64,000 nucleotides of DNA, taken from contig VZRR01010919.1 of NCBI GenBank assembly GCA_013398015.1, positions 996,675-1,060,674 on the forward strand, written 5' to 3'. Below the pieces are notes generated by a model, which was given only the letters and a program-made list of their open reading frames with translations, was not told where the DNA came from and made no database searches. The position numbers were made by a program, and so were the translations under genes. Source of the DNA: Oreocharis arfaki. Lineage: Eukaryota; Chordata; Aves; Passeriformes; Paramythiidae. Shown piece by piece: positions 1 to 12,700 of the stretch. Every line of letters starts with the position of its first letter. Positions within the stretch are counted from its first letter, which is position 1.

Positions 1-3000
1 TAAAATAAAAATTGCTCACTGATGCTTCCATTTGTGAGGTATCTGCCTTTCTGACCCGGAGCATGCACAAGCCGTGGTATGCTGTGCGTGCATGTCCAAA
101 TCTGCTTCCCTCTGAAGAATGAGATACATCTGTAATCCAAAACCTGACCAGAGAAGGACTGCAGTAGCTTGAGAAACCCAATCTGATAACTGTTTTCCCA
201 ATGAGATAGATACACCAGCAACTGCCTCACAATCTGTGAGTCATGCAGTGTTGTGGTATGGTCCCACCTACTGGGTGTGACTGGTGGAGCTGCAGGATAT
301 TGTGCTGCAGCACCTTAGTCAGAAGACATTCTGCAGAGACTCAGCATGGGGCAGTGATTTCATTCAAAGTGAACAGAGGCACCACACTTTAGGGCAGGGT
401 AGGAAGATAGATACATGCATGGGTTCATAATTCTCCATTGGTTTGCTCCAGGCTGCTCTCCTTCCTTTCCCCTCAAAGCTAGTGCATTAGGATTATTCTC
501 AGCAGGTGGCTAATTTCTTTCCATGCTGCCTACAGGAAACCAAGTAGGTCCCTGTGTTCTTTGGGTTAGGATCAGCTAGTACGCTTTTAGTTTCACATGT
601 GTGATCTGTGCTTCGGAAGTATAGTTCTGCCAAAGGTAAAAGGGGTTTTTTTTAAAGAGAGAATCTGGAGAGGTTGGTGAAAAAAAGCAACCTTTTGAAT
701 TACGTGTGATGCTGCACGTCTTTTACTGGGTTGTAGAGAACACCATTGCTGAGGTTATCAGTCTGCTGTTTCCACCCACTGAGAGAATATTTAACTTCTG
801 GTGACAGAAAGTGAAATAGATACTGCAATTTCTCTAAAGCTAGCGCTTCTGAAAAAAGAAAAAAAAAGAAATAAGAGAATTTCTTAAGATAGCTAATGTC
901 TCGTGCTTTGCATGCTGTACAACTGGACAGGTGTTTTGTGAGGACCCCCCTGGGAATGTCTGCATTGATGTAAACAGGAAGGAGTTTTCATTTCATGAAT
1001 CACTAGATTGTCAGTGATGCATTATAGCTTGTCACAGATATTATGGAGCAAAAATGAGGTACTAAACTGAGTTTTATACCCCCATGACTAGAAAATTTGA
1101 ACCTGGGGATTTGCAAATTTTAAATGCAACCATCAATGGCAATTTTTTAAACTGCAATTAGAACTATTAGCATTTTTGAGACACTTTTTCTTTGTAGATT
1201 TTGTAACTGTTTATAGCAATTAATCCTTTACATCTTCTCAGTGATAGCCAGTCTCTTCTGTCAAAGGCAAAATATGACAGTACTGAATATCAAGCAATTG
1301 CTTCGTGAAATAAATACCATAACACATTACTATAAGGAAAGATTTGTGAGTTGATCTCTGAATAGTGATAGATAAAATAGCCCTTAAATATATCCTGTGT
1401 AGTAGGTATAACAGAGAGTCAGGCTTTATTAGTGACACTATGAAGCAGGAAACACTTTTGTACCTCTCATCATGCTCAACCAAACATGCCAGTAGAAACA
1501 GGTGGAGAAAGCTGAGATAGCCAAGGTAATGACATGTGCTTACTCTTCCTAGCTCAGAGGAGAAGAAGACTAGAGGAATACTCATACAAGGCATAGAAAA
1601 TAGCATTCTTCAACAGCGCTGAATACTGATGTAGAAAGAGAGTGGGGTTGTTGGTGTCTGGAGTTTTTTACCCCCCATCTTGGTGGTCATTCATTTCACT
1701 GAGCGATACATCAGTGGCAGATTTACTCGTCCAAGCTTTGAGGAAGCGACACCGGACTTAAAAAAATAAAAATTACGTATGTGGCTATTTGTAAAGTTCT
1801 TTTTCATTTGGAATTCTTTTATTACCCCCCCAAAAGTCTCTCACTGAAGCCAGTGCATCAGTCTAGTGTTCACAACTTGGTACATTACCTTGAGATTTAA
1901 GGATAAACCTGTTGTAAACTATTTGCATGGCATGTTTGTACCACATGCTAAACATTACATATCTACTTCTTTTAAATGACGTATTATTCCTGAATACATT
2001 GTATAAAATGAATATGCAAATGAACTTTGAGTTTATTCACTTTTGCATAGTTGAATTTTGCCTCTGACTGTTCCCAGCTGTTACCACTTTGTGGGAGTCA
2101 TTCAGTAAGGGCAGAAAATACAGTTATCACCTCTGCAAAAAATATTTTTGACCTTGTGAATTTCCAAAATTTCATTACATTAATTTGAAAGATAAGATTT
2201 AGTGTAGTGAACATCAGGCAATCTGTAGCACTTAATCTACTAACTCAGCAAAACGCCAAATTAATTCAAATTTGAAAAGGCCTCTCCATCTGTACCAAAA
2301 GCATGTTCTCAATTACATATTGAATTAAATAAGAGATAGGAATATTTTTGAAAGCTTGAAATTTATGGTTTCATTAGACTGAAAAATTAAACCTAAAAAC
2401 GTGTAAAGATCCACATTAATAATTTATTTTTAGCACATAAATGCAAATGGCTTGGAACTGAACTTCATTTCAGACTGCAAGTAGTAATTACCTAGTGACA
2501 CCTCATGAGCTTCATTAGAACCCTGCTTTTAATAAAAGTGGGGAGCATTAGGGATCTGCACAAATAAGAGGATTATGGTATTTAATCACCACAAAGTGGT
2601 AATGATAAAACTTCATTAGATAGGATTTCCAAATATGAAATCTAAGAAGACAATCAAATATGAGTGAGTTAAATGATCATTTAAGAGTATTTTATTTAGT
2701 GAGTTCTCTTTTCTTCTGTTCATGAATGGGTTGATTTTTAGGAATTATTTTGTTGCTCGAAACAATCATAATCAACAATTAGTAGATAGAAAATTCTTTC
2801 TTCGAAGGTGTTGATCTTATATAAGGCCAGGCTACAATTTGGTTTAGTTATTCGTTAGTATTTTAGTATTTGTTATCTATCATTTGTGATACCTAAGAAC
2901 TACTTCTACACAAAATTATTTCTGGTCCATTTCTGGCCTATTATCCACAAGATACATGTTCATATACAAATATATACATGAGAATTTGTTTTATGGTGGA

Positions 3001-4776
3001 AGTAACGATACAGAAGACTCCTCTTGACCAGCATTTTACATTGGGTTGAATTAGTATTTAAAAGACATAAGGAAGCACATGAAAGACGGTTTTAGGGTGC
3101 ATGCATGCTATATGTAGAGATGCAGACAATGGAAGTATAAAGTTAAAATGATCTTGAAAAGAGAAAGATCTATTTCTCTCTCTGAAAAGCAGATTTTGGA
3201 TAAGAGAAATCTCTTCTGCTGTTCAAGATTCTATGTAATTCCAGTCAGTAAAATGATGAAATCGTTTTCTATGCTTTCTTTTCTGTATTACACCAGTGAA
3301 CTCAGGTTCTGTATTTTTGCAGGTGTTTTATTTGCAATCACTCCTAAATATGTTGCAAATACTCTGCCTGTATATGTGTGAGGGAAATTCTGCAGATGAC
3401 AGTTTTGTGAGCTCGTCTAGAATCCGACACAGCATTTGGGACCTCATGATCTACTGTGATATTTTATTCAGGTAGAAAAAACGTACATCTACTATTCTTA
3501 CAAAGCACTGAGGCCTTAACTTTTTTTTCATTCTTTGTTTTACGCCCTCCTCATGTTATCATGCACTGTCTCTTTGTGCGTACCATAAAATTTTACGGAG
3601 TGTCTCATTCCATTGCTTTGGCGGTTGGCTGTATCTCATGTTGTGATATCCTCACCACTGCGGCTTTATCATCCGTGAGTTTATAACTATGCCAAGTGCT
3701 GCTACCCTTCCGGAGTCCTCTTTCATCTGTTCATGTGCAGATCCAAATGTTTTGCTCTTTTTATCTAGTTGTGAATATCTTACGCTTGTACGAATTGGAA
3801 GGTTCACTAAAGAAAGGTGCTTAAACAGTTTGGGTAACTTCACAAATGGCTGACACAAGATGCAATTCAGAAAGAGTATGTAATTATTGCATCTCAGCAA
3901 TTGCATTTTTAATCACCCCAAATGCCCAATTGCATGTCTTGAACCTGCTGATCTTTACATTAATTTGATAACTGAGGGCTGTTTCAGAAGAAAATTATTT
4001 TAAAATTACATCTTCCAAGCACAGAAGGTTTACAGTTGAAAAATGCCCAAGCAATACTGAAGATTGGGCATGATTCTTGGAGATGCTTATTCTGGTTGGG
4101 CAGACGGAATTTTATATGATTTCATGCATTTTATTGTTAAAAGCCAGACTTTTAAGTCATTATGCTACTGCATCAATATGCAATCTAGATGGTCTCAGCA
4201 ATAATATGTTTATGAATCCATTTTACCTTCTGTATTGTTTCCTCTTTTACACCATGAGTTACACTGGTTTTGGTATTCTGAAAGTCCCTTTTTTTCTCTT
4301 ACATTGTATAACATTTCTTATACCATGTGGTTCTTAATCAGTGCATTCAATTCAAAATGCATTACTTTACCCAGTAGTTGTTACACCATGCAGTTATAGC
4401 GTTAACAAAGCATTAGTGCTACTGTTTTTCTCATTAAATTTCTCCTAAAGATGTTTTAGAACATGTGGATTTCTTCCATCACAGTTGCCACTTCATTGCA
4501 ATAAAAAAGTCTTTGCTCTTCTATAGTTTTTTATATAACTTGCTCTGTAGTTTCTCATTAACCTGTTTTTCCCGGAAAGGTTATAATCTCTTTCAGTCCT
4601 ATTGTGTGTAATTCACAAATTTCTCACAATGACGTTTCTGTAGCATCCAAATTCTTCATACTTAGACTTGAAGAAAAGTAACATTAAGGTCAAAATGCTT
4701 GGGTCTGTGCTGTCTCATCAGCAACTGACCTCAGAGAATAAGATATTTTAATACAATTCAATAGCAAATTGGATAG
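1..4776. other. Gene-free AT-rich stretch
   Basis: No recognisable gene or repeat. All frames are broken by stops; the longest open frames (for example 1238-1606 on minus) have no domain, splice context or plausible composition. The part from about 1980 to 2650 is very AT-rich and carries two octamer motifs ATGCAAAT (2014-2021 and 2441-2448) plus several TAATTA-type cores. That is compatible with a conserved noncoding element, but conservation cannot be judged from one sequence. Confidence 0.6.
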
Positions 4777-5400
4777 ATCATAGAAGAGTTTGGGTTGAAA
4801 GGGGCCTTTAAAGTTATCTAAAACAACCCCCCTGCTATGAGCAGGGACATCTTCAACTAGATCAGGTTGCTCAGAGCCACATTCAGTCCGAGTTTGAATG
4901 TTTCCATGGTGAAGGCATCTATCAGCCCTCTGGGCAACCTGTCCCAGTGTTTCACCACCCTCATTGTAAATTTTTTTTTCCTTGCATGTAGCAATTTTCC
5001 TTGCATGAATCTACCCTACTTTAGCTTAAAACCATTAACCTTGTCCTCTTGCAAGAGACTCTGCTGAAATATTTCTACCCATCTCTTCTATGAGCCTGCT
5101 TTAGAAGCTGTAAGGCTGCAAAAAGGTCTTTCGGGAACTTTCTCTTCTCTCTCAGCCTTTCCTCATAGGAAAGGCGCTCCATCCCTCTAACCGTCTTGAT
5201 GTTTGAGTCCTCTAGACTCGCACCAACAGGTCCATGTATCTCCTATGCTGGGGACCCCAGAGATGGATGCAGCACTGCAGGTGGGGTCTCACCAGAGCAG
5301 AGCAGAGGGACAGAATCCCCTCCCTGGCCCTGCTGGCCACGCTGCTTAGGGTGCAGCCCAGGGAACAGTTGGCTTTCTGGCAGCAAGATCCTTCTAGAAT
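4777..5400 (-). mobile_element. CR1 LINE 3' fragment, 5'-truncated
   Basis: Minus-strand copy of a CR1 non-LTR retrotransposon. The left edge is the element's 3' end, with a worn CATAGAA repeat and the usual lead-in reading GGTTTGGGTTGAAAGGGGCC. On the minus strand the end of ORF2 can be read in pieces. At 5212-5400 the frame contains LGCTLSSVASRAREGILSL and SALVRPHLQCCIHLWGPQ, matching the CR1 block after the reverse-transcriptase core (SVASRSREVILPLYSALVRPHL in live copies, from general knowledge). Nearer the 3' end FTMRVVKHWDRLPRG is readable. The copy has frameshifts and lacks the reverse-transcriptase core, ORF1 and the 5' end, so it is inactive. Confidence 0.92.
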
Positions 5401-8400
5401 ATGCACGTCCTTTTTCAAGCACTTCAATCATTCTTAAAATCTTTGCGATCAGACCATGTAAAAAAATATTCTTGTTGATCTCAAATTACTTTTGATTACC
5501 TTGAAACCTTTTCTGATTTAATAAAATGTTTATAACAAGCAGTACTTACACTGAGAGCAAGTTGAAAACTCTCACTATGGCACAAAGTAATTCTAATGTC
5601 TTTGTCTTTGATGTTACCATGGTCTGTAGGTGAATCCAAGCTCATTTGTTGCTGCAAGAGTTTGAAGGACTGTCCCTAAAAGCTGAACCTGTCCATCATA
5701 AGAATTTTTTCTATCAAAGAAGCAGTGCCTCCCGGCTTTTAGAAAAAATACAGCTGTTTCATTTTCCAGCCATCTGTCTAGATTGAAATACAAAAAAATC
5801 ATACAACTTACAGCATCTGCATCATTTATCACTGGAGCTGTTAATGACTGAAGGTCAAAGTGAAAAAACCTCAAAACTTAAAGCCTCTCTGGTTATAAAT
5901 GACTGTTTAGTTGGAGTCAAACCCTATAATGTTGACATTTATGTAATAAAATAGTTTATTAACATTAATGTTTTGGAAATGACTGGTCTTTTCATGTTTG
6001 AAGCATAAATGTTCAGAAAATATATATGAAACTCTCAGGACTGGCCCTGGAGCTGTTTGAAAACAAAAAAGCTAAGTTCATTTAATAATGAATGCCCAAC
6101 AAATAAATAATTAAAAAGAAAGATAAATAACTGCATTATCTAGTGTCATAGTTATGTATTATCTATAATGAACATATGTGACCCTTTGCAATCTCTAGTT
6201 GCATATGACAAGTATTCCCAAAATAGCTGACACACAATCTTTCTGAGCTGGCATTCAGATGTGTAGTTCCAGATGCAGCTCAGCTGGTTAAAAAGTTGGT
6301 TCGTAGCTTCTTCTACGACATCATCATCTGTGAGAGCTGTCACCACTTATTCGCCAACCTAGGAGCACACTCACTCACTACCAATTTGCTTCTGTAAAAT
6401 CGTCTGGGTTAGACAACACCCCTACTATTAGCTTATGCTGATGCCGAGTGCTGATACCCAGGTTAAGCCACTAGATCTGAGGGGATATTAATGGGAAGAG
6501 AAGGAAAGAGTGACAAGGAGTGGAGAACAGTACAGGCTTAATGCAGCAGCACTGCAGCCTAAAAAAAGCACATTAAATTATTGTATTTTATGATAACAAG
6601 GATATTCTTATACTGTGCTGTTCCGTTAAGCACAGTAACCTCAGCTGGACCATGAGATGCCCAGTTAGTAAAATAACTTGTGAATAAATTGCTTGCATTA
6701 GATTTATTCTAACATTCTGTTGCTTCTCTTGCAGTTTTGTAGTCAAGAAAAAGATGACCACCAACCCAGCCCCCCCGGCCCCCCCCCCCCCNTCAGATGC
6801 ATGAGATCACTTTGGATGGCTGGCATATCTCATCAGAGTGATACAGTTAATTTGGATTATTGCTGAGGAACAAGAAGAAGGTAGAGGAGACACATGGAAA
6901 TTCAATATTTGTAATTAATGACAGTGTACAAATAATTTTAGACATGAATTGAAATATGTTCTTGTGTGCCCCAGAAGTAATATAAATCTGTTGAGGAACT
7001 GGGCTAGGAAATATTATTCTATACATGATGTAGCAGAGGCTAGTGTTTTATGTCTCTTTAATAAATATCCAAAGTTAAGAAACACCAGACAAAATTTATA
7101 CTGATTCTAAGACGTGAATCTGACGTTTTTTAGCTCATTTAACCCTATTAATGTAACTGATGTTACCAGGATATTCTTCAGATTGCAGTGATATGAACAC
7201 ACTCAGAGTGTAAATCAAGAAAAGATTTAAACATATTACCTTTTAGAGCTACCAACTTCTGGCCTAAAAGAATTTTGCTTACTTTGGAAAGATTTAATTC
7301 TGGATTTCCAAACATTTAAAATGCCATCCAGCCTAATACATTTTTCTTGGAATTATCACAAAAATTAATTCTGTTCAATTTTCTTTTTTTAGTTCCTCTA
7401 CCTGTGGCAATTTAATTCTAACAGAATGTAAGCAGTACCATAAAATTAAAATTCTTGTGATTAATTTTCCCTAGAATGACCCATGGCATAATAAATATGT
7501 AAATGGATATTTCTTCAGTATGATGGCCTTTATTCAATATTACAAAAATAATAAGATAAAGATCAGTTTAAACATACATTAGTAGAAAACAAGCAAGCTG
7601 TAATGCTTTAATTTGGAAAAGGCAGTGCAATTAAAACCAGACAGCTGTTGTGGAAACCTTAAGGTTTAATGGGAAAAGTTATAAGTCATGATTTATAGTG
7701 AGAGAATGCAATTTCTTGGAATGGATCAAGCCTGAATTAAACCTGTTCCAAAAGTGCACTTCATAAGTTTTTTATACAACTTTATATGATCTGCAAAATG
7801 TCACTTAAATGGTAGCCAGGGATATAATTTGTGCTTCCCAAGAGAAAACAGAAACAAAATTAAAGCTAAAGAGAATGTAAAGCAACTGCATGTTCCAGTC
7901 ATCAGTTCATCCTCACAATATCTCTACAAAGTCTTTTTTTAGCACAGTTTTTTTCATTTTTACACTAACATTGGACATTTCACATTTTTTCTGGGGTCTT
8001 TGACCTTCTTGGGATCATAGATTTAGGATCCAATTTGTACCCCATAATAGCAAACAACGGAACAGCATTATTTCAGAGTTCACCTTCAGAGTGAGAATGT
8101 GCCTGAAGGCAGAGAAATGTTAGTGGGGGGAAAACACTCTGTTTACCAGCACAGATTTACATTACTCACAGCCCCTTCTCTTGCTGACAGGATTGAGTAG
8201 CAAGTAGATGTTAGATAACATGACTGAAACTAAGAATGTGTTAATGACTGAATATGTTAATAGTGCCCCATTGAACAACTTTCATATAGGGACAAATCAT
8301 AGGGACAGAGCATCAATATCTGACCCTGCTGCACAGCAGAGGAATGTTAAATTGTTAATGGAACGTCAATGGATGGCACAATCTTGGGCAACAACCTCTT

Positions 8401-9509
8401 AGCCTCGTCCTGAAACGGTAGAAGCAGAACATCTGACAGATTTTTTATTTCCTAATGCTTCCAGTGTCCTGTTGGATGGCAGTGTGTCTTCATTTCTAGA
8501 AGGCCCAAGATACAGGTCTTCAAAACCTCCTTTTTCTTCCACTTCGCTGGAGTAAGAAAGATATTCAACAGTATCACAGAGGTTGCTTTCTTTTATGTAT
8601 GCCAGAAATGGTGATAACCAGCAGAGGAGACTGAGATTGGTACCTGTATCTTCTTCAGCTGCCGGTGGTTTCACAGAAGATAAGCTATTACACAAAAGGG
8701 GAGCTTACACAAGTAAGAAAATATCCATTCTATTGGAAATTATTAACTCAAAACCAAGCTGTGTGTTGTTTTCAGTCAGTTGTCTGTGTCAAAATCTGAT
8801 TGAACAAGCCTATTGTGGGATTTATTTTGATGCTGACAGACATGCAGTACTACCACTGATGCTACAGACAGGAGCACAAGGCACGTGGGTGCTGCCATTT
8901 TCAGAGCTATTAGCATTCCAGGAACCGAGAAAGCACAGAAAATAACCCAAAACCTGTAAACACATAAAAATTCAGGAAATTATTTAAACAAACAAGCAAC
9001 AGAAGTAAAAAAACAGAGACCGAACACTAAGCAGCATACTCAATTTCCCAATCTATTTTCATAGCCTGTTAGGCCTGTAAATCCACAGTAGGAGACAAAC
9101 AGACACGCACATTTTAAAATTTAGTTACACTCGGTTAGAACTGTAGTATTCCACAAAATGGATAAATCCGGAAATGTTACAGTTTTCATCCTCATTTTCT
9201 GAGTTGTAAAATGATAGGCATAGAAAGATGCTGTGTAACTACTGTTTAGTAATTTTAGGAAATTGAAGCATTCTGGTTACATTTAGAAAAAGGAGATTGT
9301 TGATTGTTCAAATGAAAATTTGAGTCTTTGTTTAGAAACAATTATCAGATCCATGGATAAGGGGAACCTGTATGTGGAAGTATATGTGCATGCATATATA
9401 CCAGAGAGTTATATTTAAGGAAGACAAATGGCTCATTTTGTTTCACTTTTGTATAAACCCAATATTTGAATAAGGCTTTTCTGCGCATTCTGATTTTCCT
9501 GCAGCACAT
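5401..9509. other. Stretch without a firm gene
   Basis: AT-rich sequence with no recognised repeat apart from the C-tract near 6780, annotated separately. A strong splice-acceptor-like site ends at 6734. On the minus strand two modest open frames lie close together: 8776-8898, 40 codons beginning with a hydrophobic leader-like stretch, and 8399-8695, 98 codons with an acidic middle. Neither resembles a family I know and they are in different frames. They are treated as findings, not as genes. Confidence 0.5.
6770..6792. repeat. C-tract with an unresolved base
   Basis: A cytosine run interrupted only by GG at 6777-6778 and ending at an N (6792). The opposite strand is a G-run able to form quadruplex-like structures. 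Such runs are often mis-assembled, so the length, and any reading frame crossing it, should not be trusted. Confidence 0.85.
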
Positions 9510-10217
9510 TGTGGTGGCTTAATCCTGGATAAGAGTCAAACATCTGCATGGCTGTTTGCTCACTCTCCTCAACAGGGTAGAGGGGACAAAAGAGGGAGAA
9601 CAGTAGGAAGAAAGTTCATGAGTCAGGATAAAGGCAAGGAGATTGCTTACCAGTTACTGTCAGAAGCAAAACAGGCTCAACTGGAAAAAAGCAGTGTGGT
9701 CTGCTCCTAATTAAAACAGGCATTTATTAATTTGGGTAGCAGAAAACAGAAAGACAGATGTTAAAGCAACGTGCTTTACATCATTCTTTCCCTTCTGACT
9801 CTTCTAACCCTGCTCCAAGCAGTGCAGGAATTTACGGTCGGTAGATGGCAGTTTCTTTGCTCCTGTGTACTGCTCCTTCCTCCTCACGCTTCTGTGCTCT
9901 AGCGTGGACCCTTCACAAGCTGCAGGGGAGATAACACTTCTTCCATGGAGCTCCTCCTTCTCTGACTTCGGTTTTCTCTCTGCTGTTTCTCGCTCCTTTT
10001 TTCCCTTCCTCCTCTCTCTGTCTGGCATTTTATGAATTTTTTAAAATATGTTTTCGTGGCGGTGTCATCAGCTTGGCTGATGTGTTCAGTTGTGTCCTGT
10101 TGTGGGTCCATTGCAGCTGGTTGCACCTGGTTGTGTCGGGCACTGAGCAACCCCTGGCTCCTCCCACAGAGGCCCCCTGAAGCCTCATCTGGCTACCACC
10201 TTGCCAAAAGCTAGAAA
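9510..10217 (-). mobile_element. Solo-type endogenous retrovirus LTR, minus strand
   Basis: About 700 bp matching in layout an avian endogenous-retrovirus LTR, read on the minus strand. It starts near 10217 with a worn TGTCCTGGTTTTGGCA-like start and ends CCACCACA at 9510. On the minus strand the order is: a TATTTTAAA promoter-like box around 10045, a purine-rich leader, a block containing CCCCTGCAGCTTGTGAAGGG and CCACGCTAGAGCA (a degenerate unit tandemly repeated in relatives), the poly(A) signal AATAAA at 9723-9728, then CCAGTTGAGCCTGTTTTGC and GACAGTAACTGGTAAG near the U5 end. No gag, pol or env sequence adjoins it, so it is a solo LTR or isolated remnant. No clean target-site duplication is visible. 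The exact family is unassigned. Confidence 0.75.
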
Positions 10218-12538
10218 ATTTCGTAAAATTTTAATCGTGTAGGAAATCCAGTTACTTTCCAAATTTTTTTTGTTTCTCTCTGGTATATGTCACAAGAGAC
10301 CACTTGCTCTGAATTCAGTACGAAAGTTGAAATGGCAAAACCATTGGTTAAAAATTAAAATACATGTTCCAGAATACCAGCTGTTTTGCTAAGTCTTTGC
10401 TTTCAGAAAACATAATTTCTTTTATTCCTTAGCAATGCTGATTTAAATTGGCATCTTCCCTCTCCCCACCAAAATAATTCTGAAATACAGCGTTGATTAA
10501 GAAGAAGTATATCACCTCCGGAAAACTTAAACTTAAAGCTTCTAATTTTCAGTAACTGAGATGCAATTAACCAATTACTTTTATTGTTTAATTCTCAGAC
10601 TTTAATACCTTTTAAAAATGCTGTTATAAACATCAGTTGTTTATTATCCCCCGGTTGTAAGACAATGGCTCTGAAGCTTGAAAAGACCTGCAGCTTGGCA
10701 GGTATTTAATCTCTGGTGACTGTGAGATAGGTAATTTATCTCTGCCCAAAAGCTCTTTGGTAGTATTTTGTATTTCCTGCCATTAGCAGTGAAGCTGTAG
10801 GTCTAGTCACACCCATTCTGGCACAGAAGTCTGTTTTTCTAGTTCACCTTTGCAGCAACTATTAGAATAAAAAATATCTTGAATTTTAGTTGGTGCACTA
10901 AGAATTTTGTAAGGATTAGTAATCAGAGTTCTGGCATGCTAGCAAGAGAAACAAAAAGACTGAAAGCCTGGGTGTTTGACCTTTTGTGACAGGAACTTGC
11001 AAATCATACTGTTACAAGCTTTGCTTGCCTACAGCTTCAAAGTAAATAGCTACAAAATGTTCTGCTATGATGTTGAACTATTTAAAAAAAATTAGTAAAG
11101 AGAGATTCAACTGCTGACAAAAGAAAAAGTACTTCACAAAGAGGGCATAGAGAAAAGCAAAGTGCAGGAAAGAAGCAATCAGAGAGGAAAGCCAATGCAG
11201 GAATGAAATAAGAAGAGTACTTTATGTGCTGGATATGATGAAGGCTGGACAAAGCAAATTAAACACCTCCACTCAAGTAGCCTACTTTTTAATGAAGTAC
11301 AAAGCTGTCAACAAAAGAGAAAATGTCACCGAATGTCAGCAACAGAATAAGCACAATATAAATCAGAACATATTCCTTGAGATAAAAGCTGCATAAACTC
11401 CACAAAACTTTCCCAATCAAGTTCTAAAAGAAGAAGAAAAAATCCTTACAGAGAAAATGTCAATGCTAATAGGCAGTCAAATAGACAGCAACACTATTGG
11501 GACAGAATGAAAAATACATTTCTCTTAAGTGATATCAAACTACAGACTGACCTGAATGAATGGCCTTGTACAGGAGCCACTAATTTTAAAGAAAACAAAA
11601 ATTGTGAAATAGAACACAAGGCAGTGAGTTGTTTTATGAGAAATTAGGTGTTCTGTGGTAGTGTATAAGTGAGTTCTATGTAGTGTGATTTAGGTACTTA
11701 GTAGTCTTCTCTTCTACTGTAAAGAAATGGTGCCCTTTGTATCTTCCCTGCAGTTAGATGCTTTAGTTCTTCTTTGGCAATGAAGAATAAGTTCAGTCCC
11801 TTAATAGAGAAAACATCTTGGACTCAGGTACCTGGAAAGCATGAACCTTGCTTTCCATTTTCCACTGCCTAAGGAAGATTTTCACCCTCATCTATTTTTT
11901 ACAAACACCCCTCTTGTGTGATTAGGGGGAAGTGTCCTCATCTCCCAACATTTTTGTCCCTTGTATGAAATCAAGACCTATTAGTACAATTTATGAAACA
12001 TTAATAATCTATATTGGGTAATCAACCTATGAATAGTTTTGGGTTTTACTTATACTACGTATACTGTATACAGTAGAGGGAAAGGAGAAAGAAAGGTGTA
12101 GGTAAAGAGGAGTTTGGTAGAAGAAATATATTGCCTTGAAACAAATGTAAGATTTTTTTCTATCAAAAAGGAAAGGAAACAATTCAGATAAATGGAATTA
12201 GGTGTAATGCTACTGTCACAGAAACGATGCAAGGACCACAACTCTCTAGGTTTTATGTCTACTATGTGTTTAGTAGCATGTTTGCTGCAGCATCATCAAC
12301 ATCTAAGCAATACATTATGTGCTTCTGCTGGATCTGCAAACGCCAAGCTAGGTTCTGAGGATTAAAAAAAAAAAAAAAAAGAGGAGAAAGTGTAAGAAAA
12401 AGAAAAGGAAGTGGGGAAAATAAGAACCAAGAGACCTGCATCAGCGTAAGTCTTGAAATAGGACGTATCTGTATTTTCCTGCCAGTCATTACAGCAGGAC
12501 TAACTAACCTAAAATTTCATCACTGCTTGTACCGAATT
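10218..12538. other. Gene-free stretch
   Basis: No gene or recognised mobile element. It holds an A-run at 12364-12380 followed by a purine-rich GAGGAGAAAG tract. Open frames here are short and of biased composition. Confidence 0.6.
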
Positions 12539-12700
12539 TGGCTGGGATAGAGTTAATTTTCTTCACAGTAGCCAATATGAAGCTGTGTTTTAAGTTTGTC
12601 ATTAAAATGGACACTAATGTTTTAGTTATTGTAAACAGTGCTTACCATCATATTCCATGCACTTGAAGGAGTCTATGTCTCCTCCTCTTTCCCCTACTGG
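12539..12700 (+). mobile_element. Decayed 5' part of an endogenous retrovirus LTR
   Basis: The segment begins GGCTGGGATAGAGTTAATTT and continues with AAGCTGTGTTTTAAGTTTGT and TTTTAGTTATTGTAAACAGT, in the same order as the start of the LTR at 62937-63491 (GGCTGGGCTGTGGTTAATTT, GGGGCTGTGTTTTGGATTTG, TTGTTGTTAAGC). Similarity fades after about 12700, before the part that would hold TATA box and poly(A) signal. It is best read as an old, truncated copy of the same or a closely related LTR family in plus orientation. Confidence 0.6.

Noticed and set aside
5196..5495. Plus-strand open frames of 67 to 99 codons
   Set aside because: Shadow of the minus-strand CR1 ORF2, which explains the sequence better.
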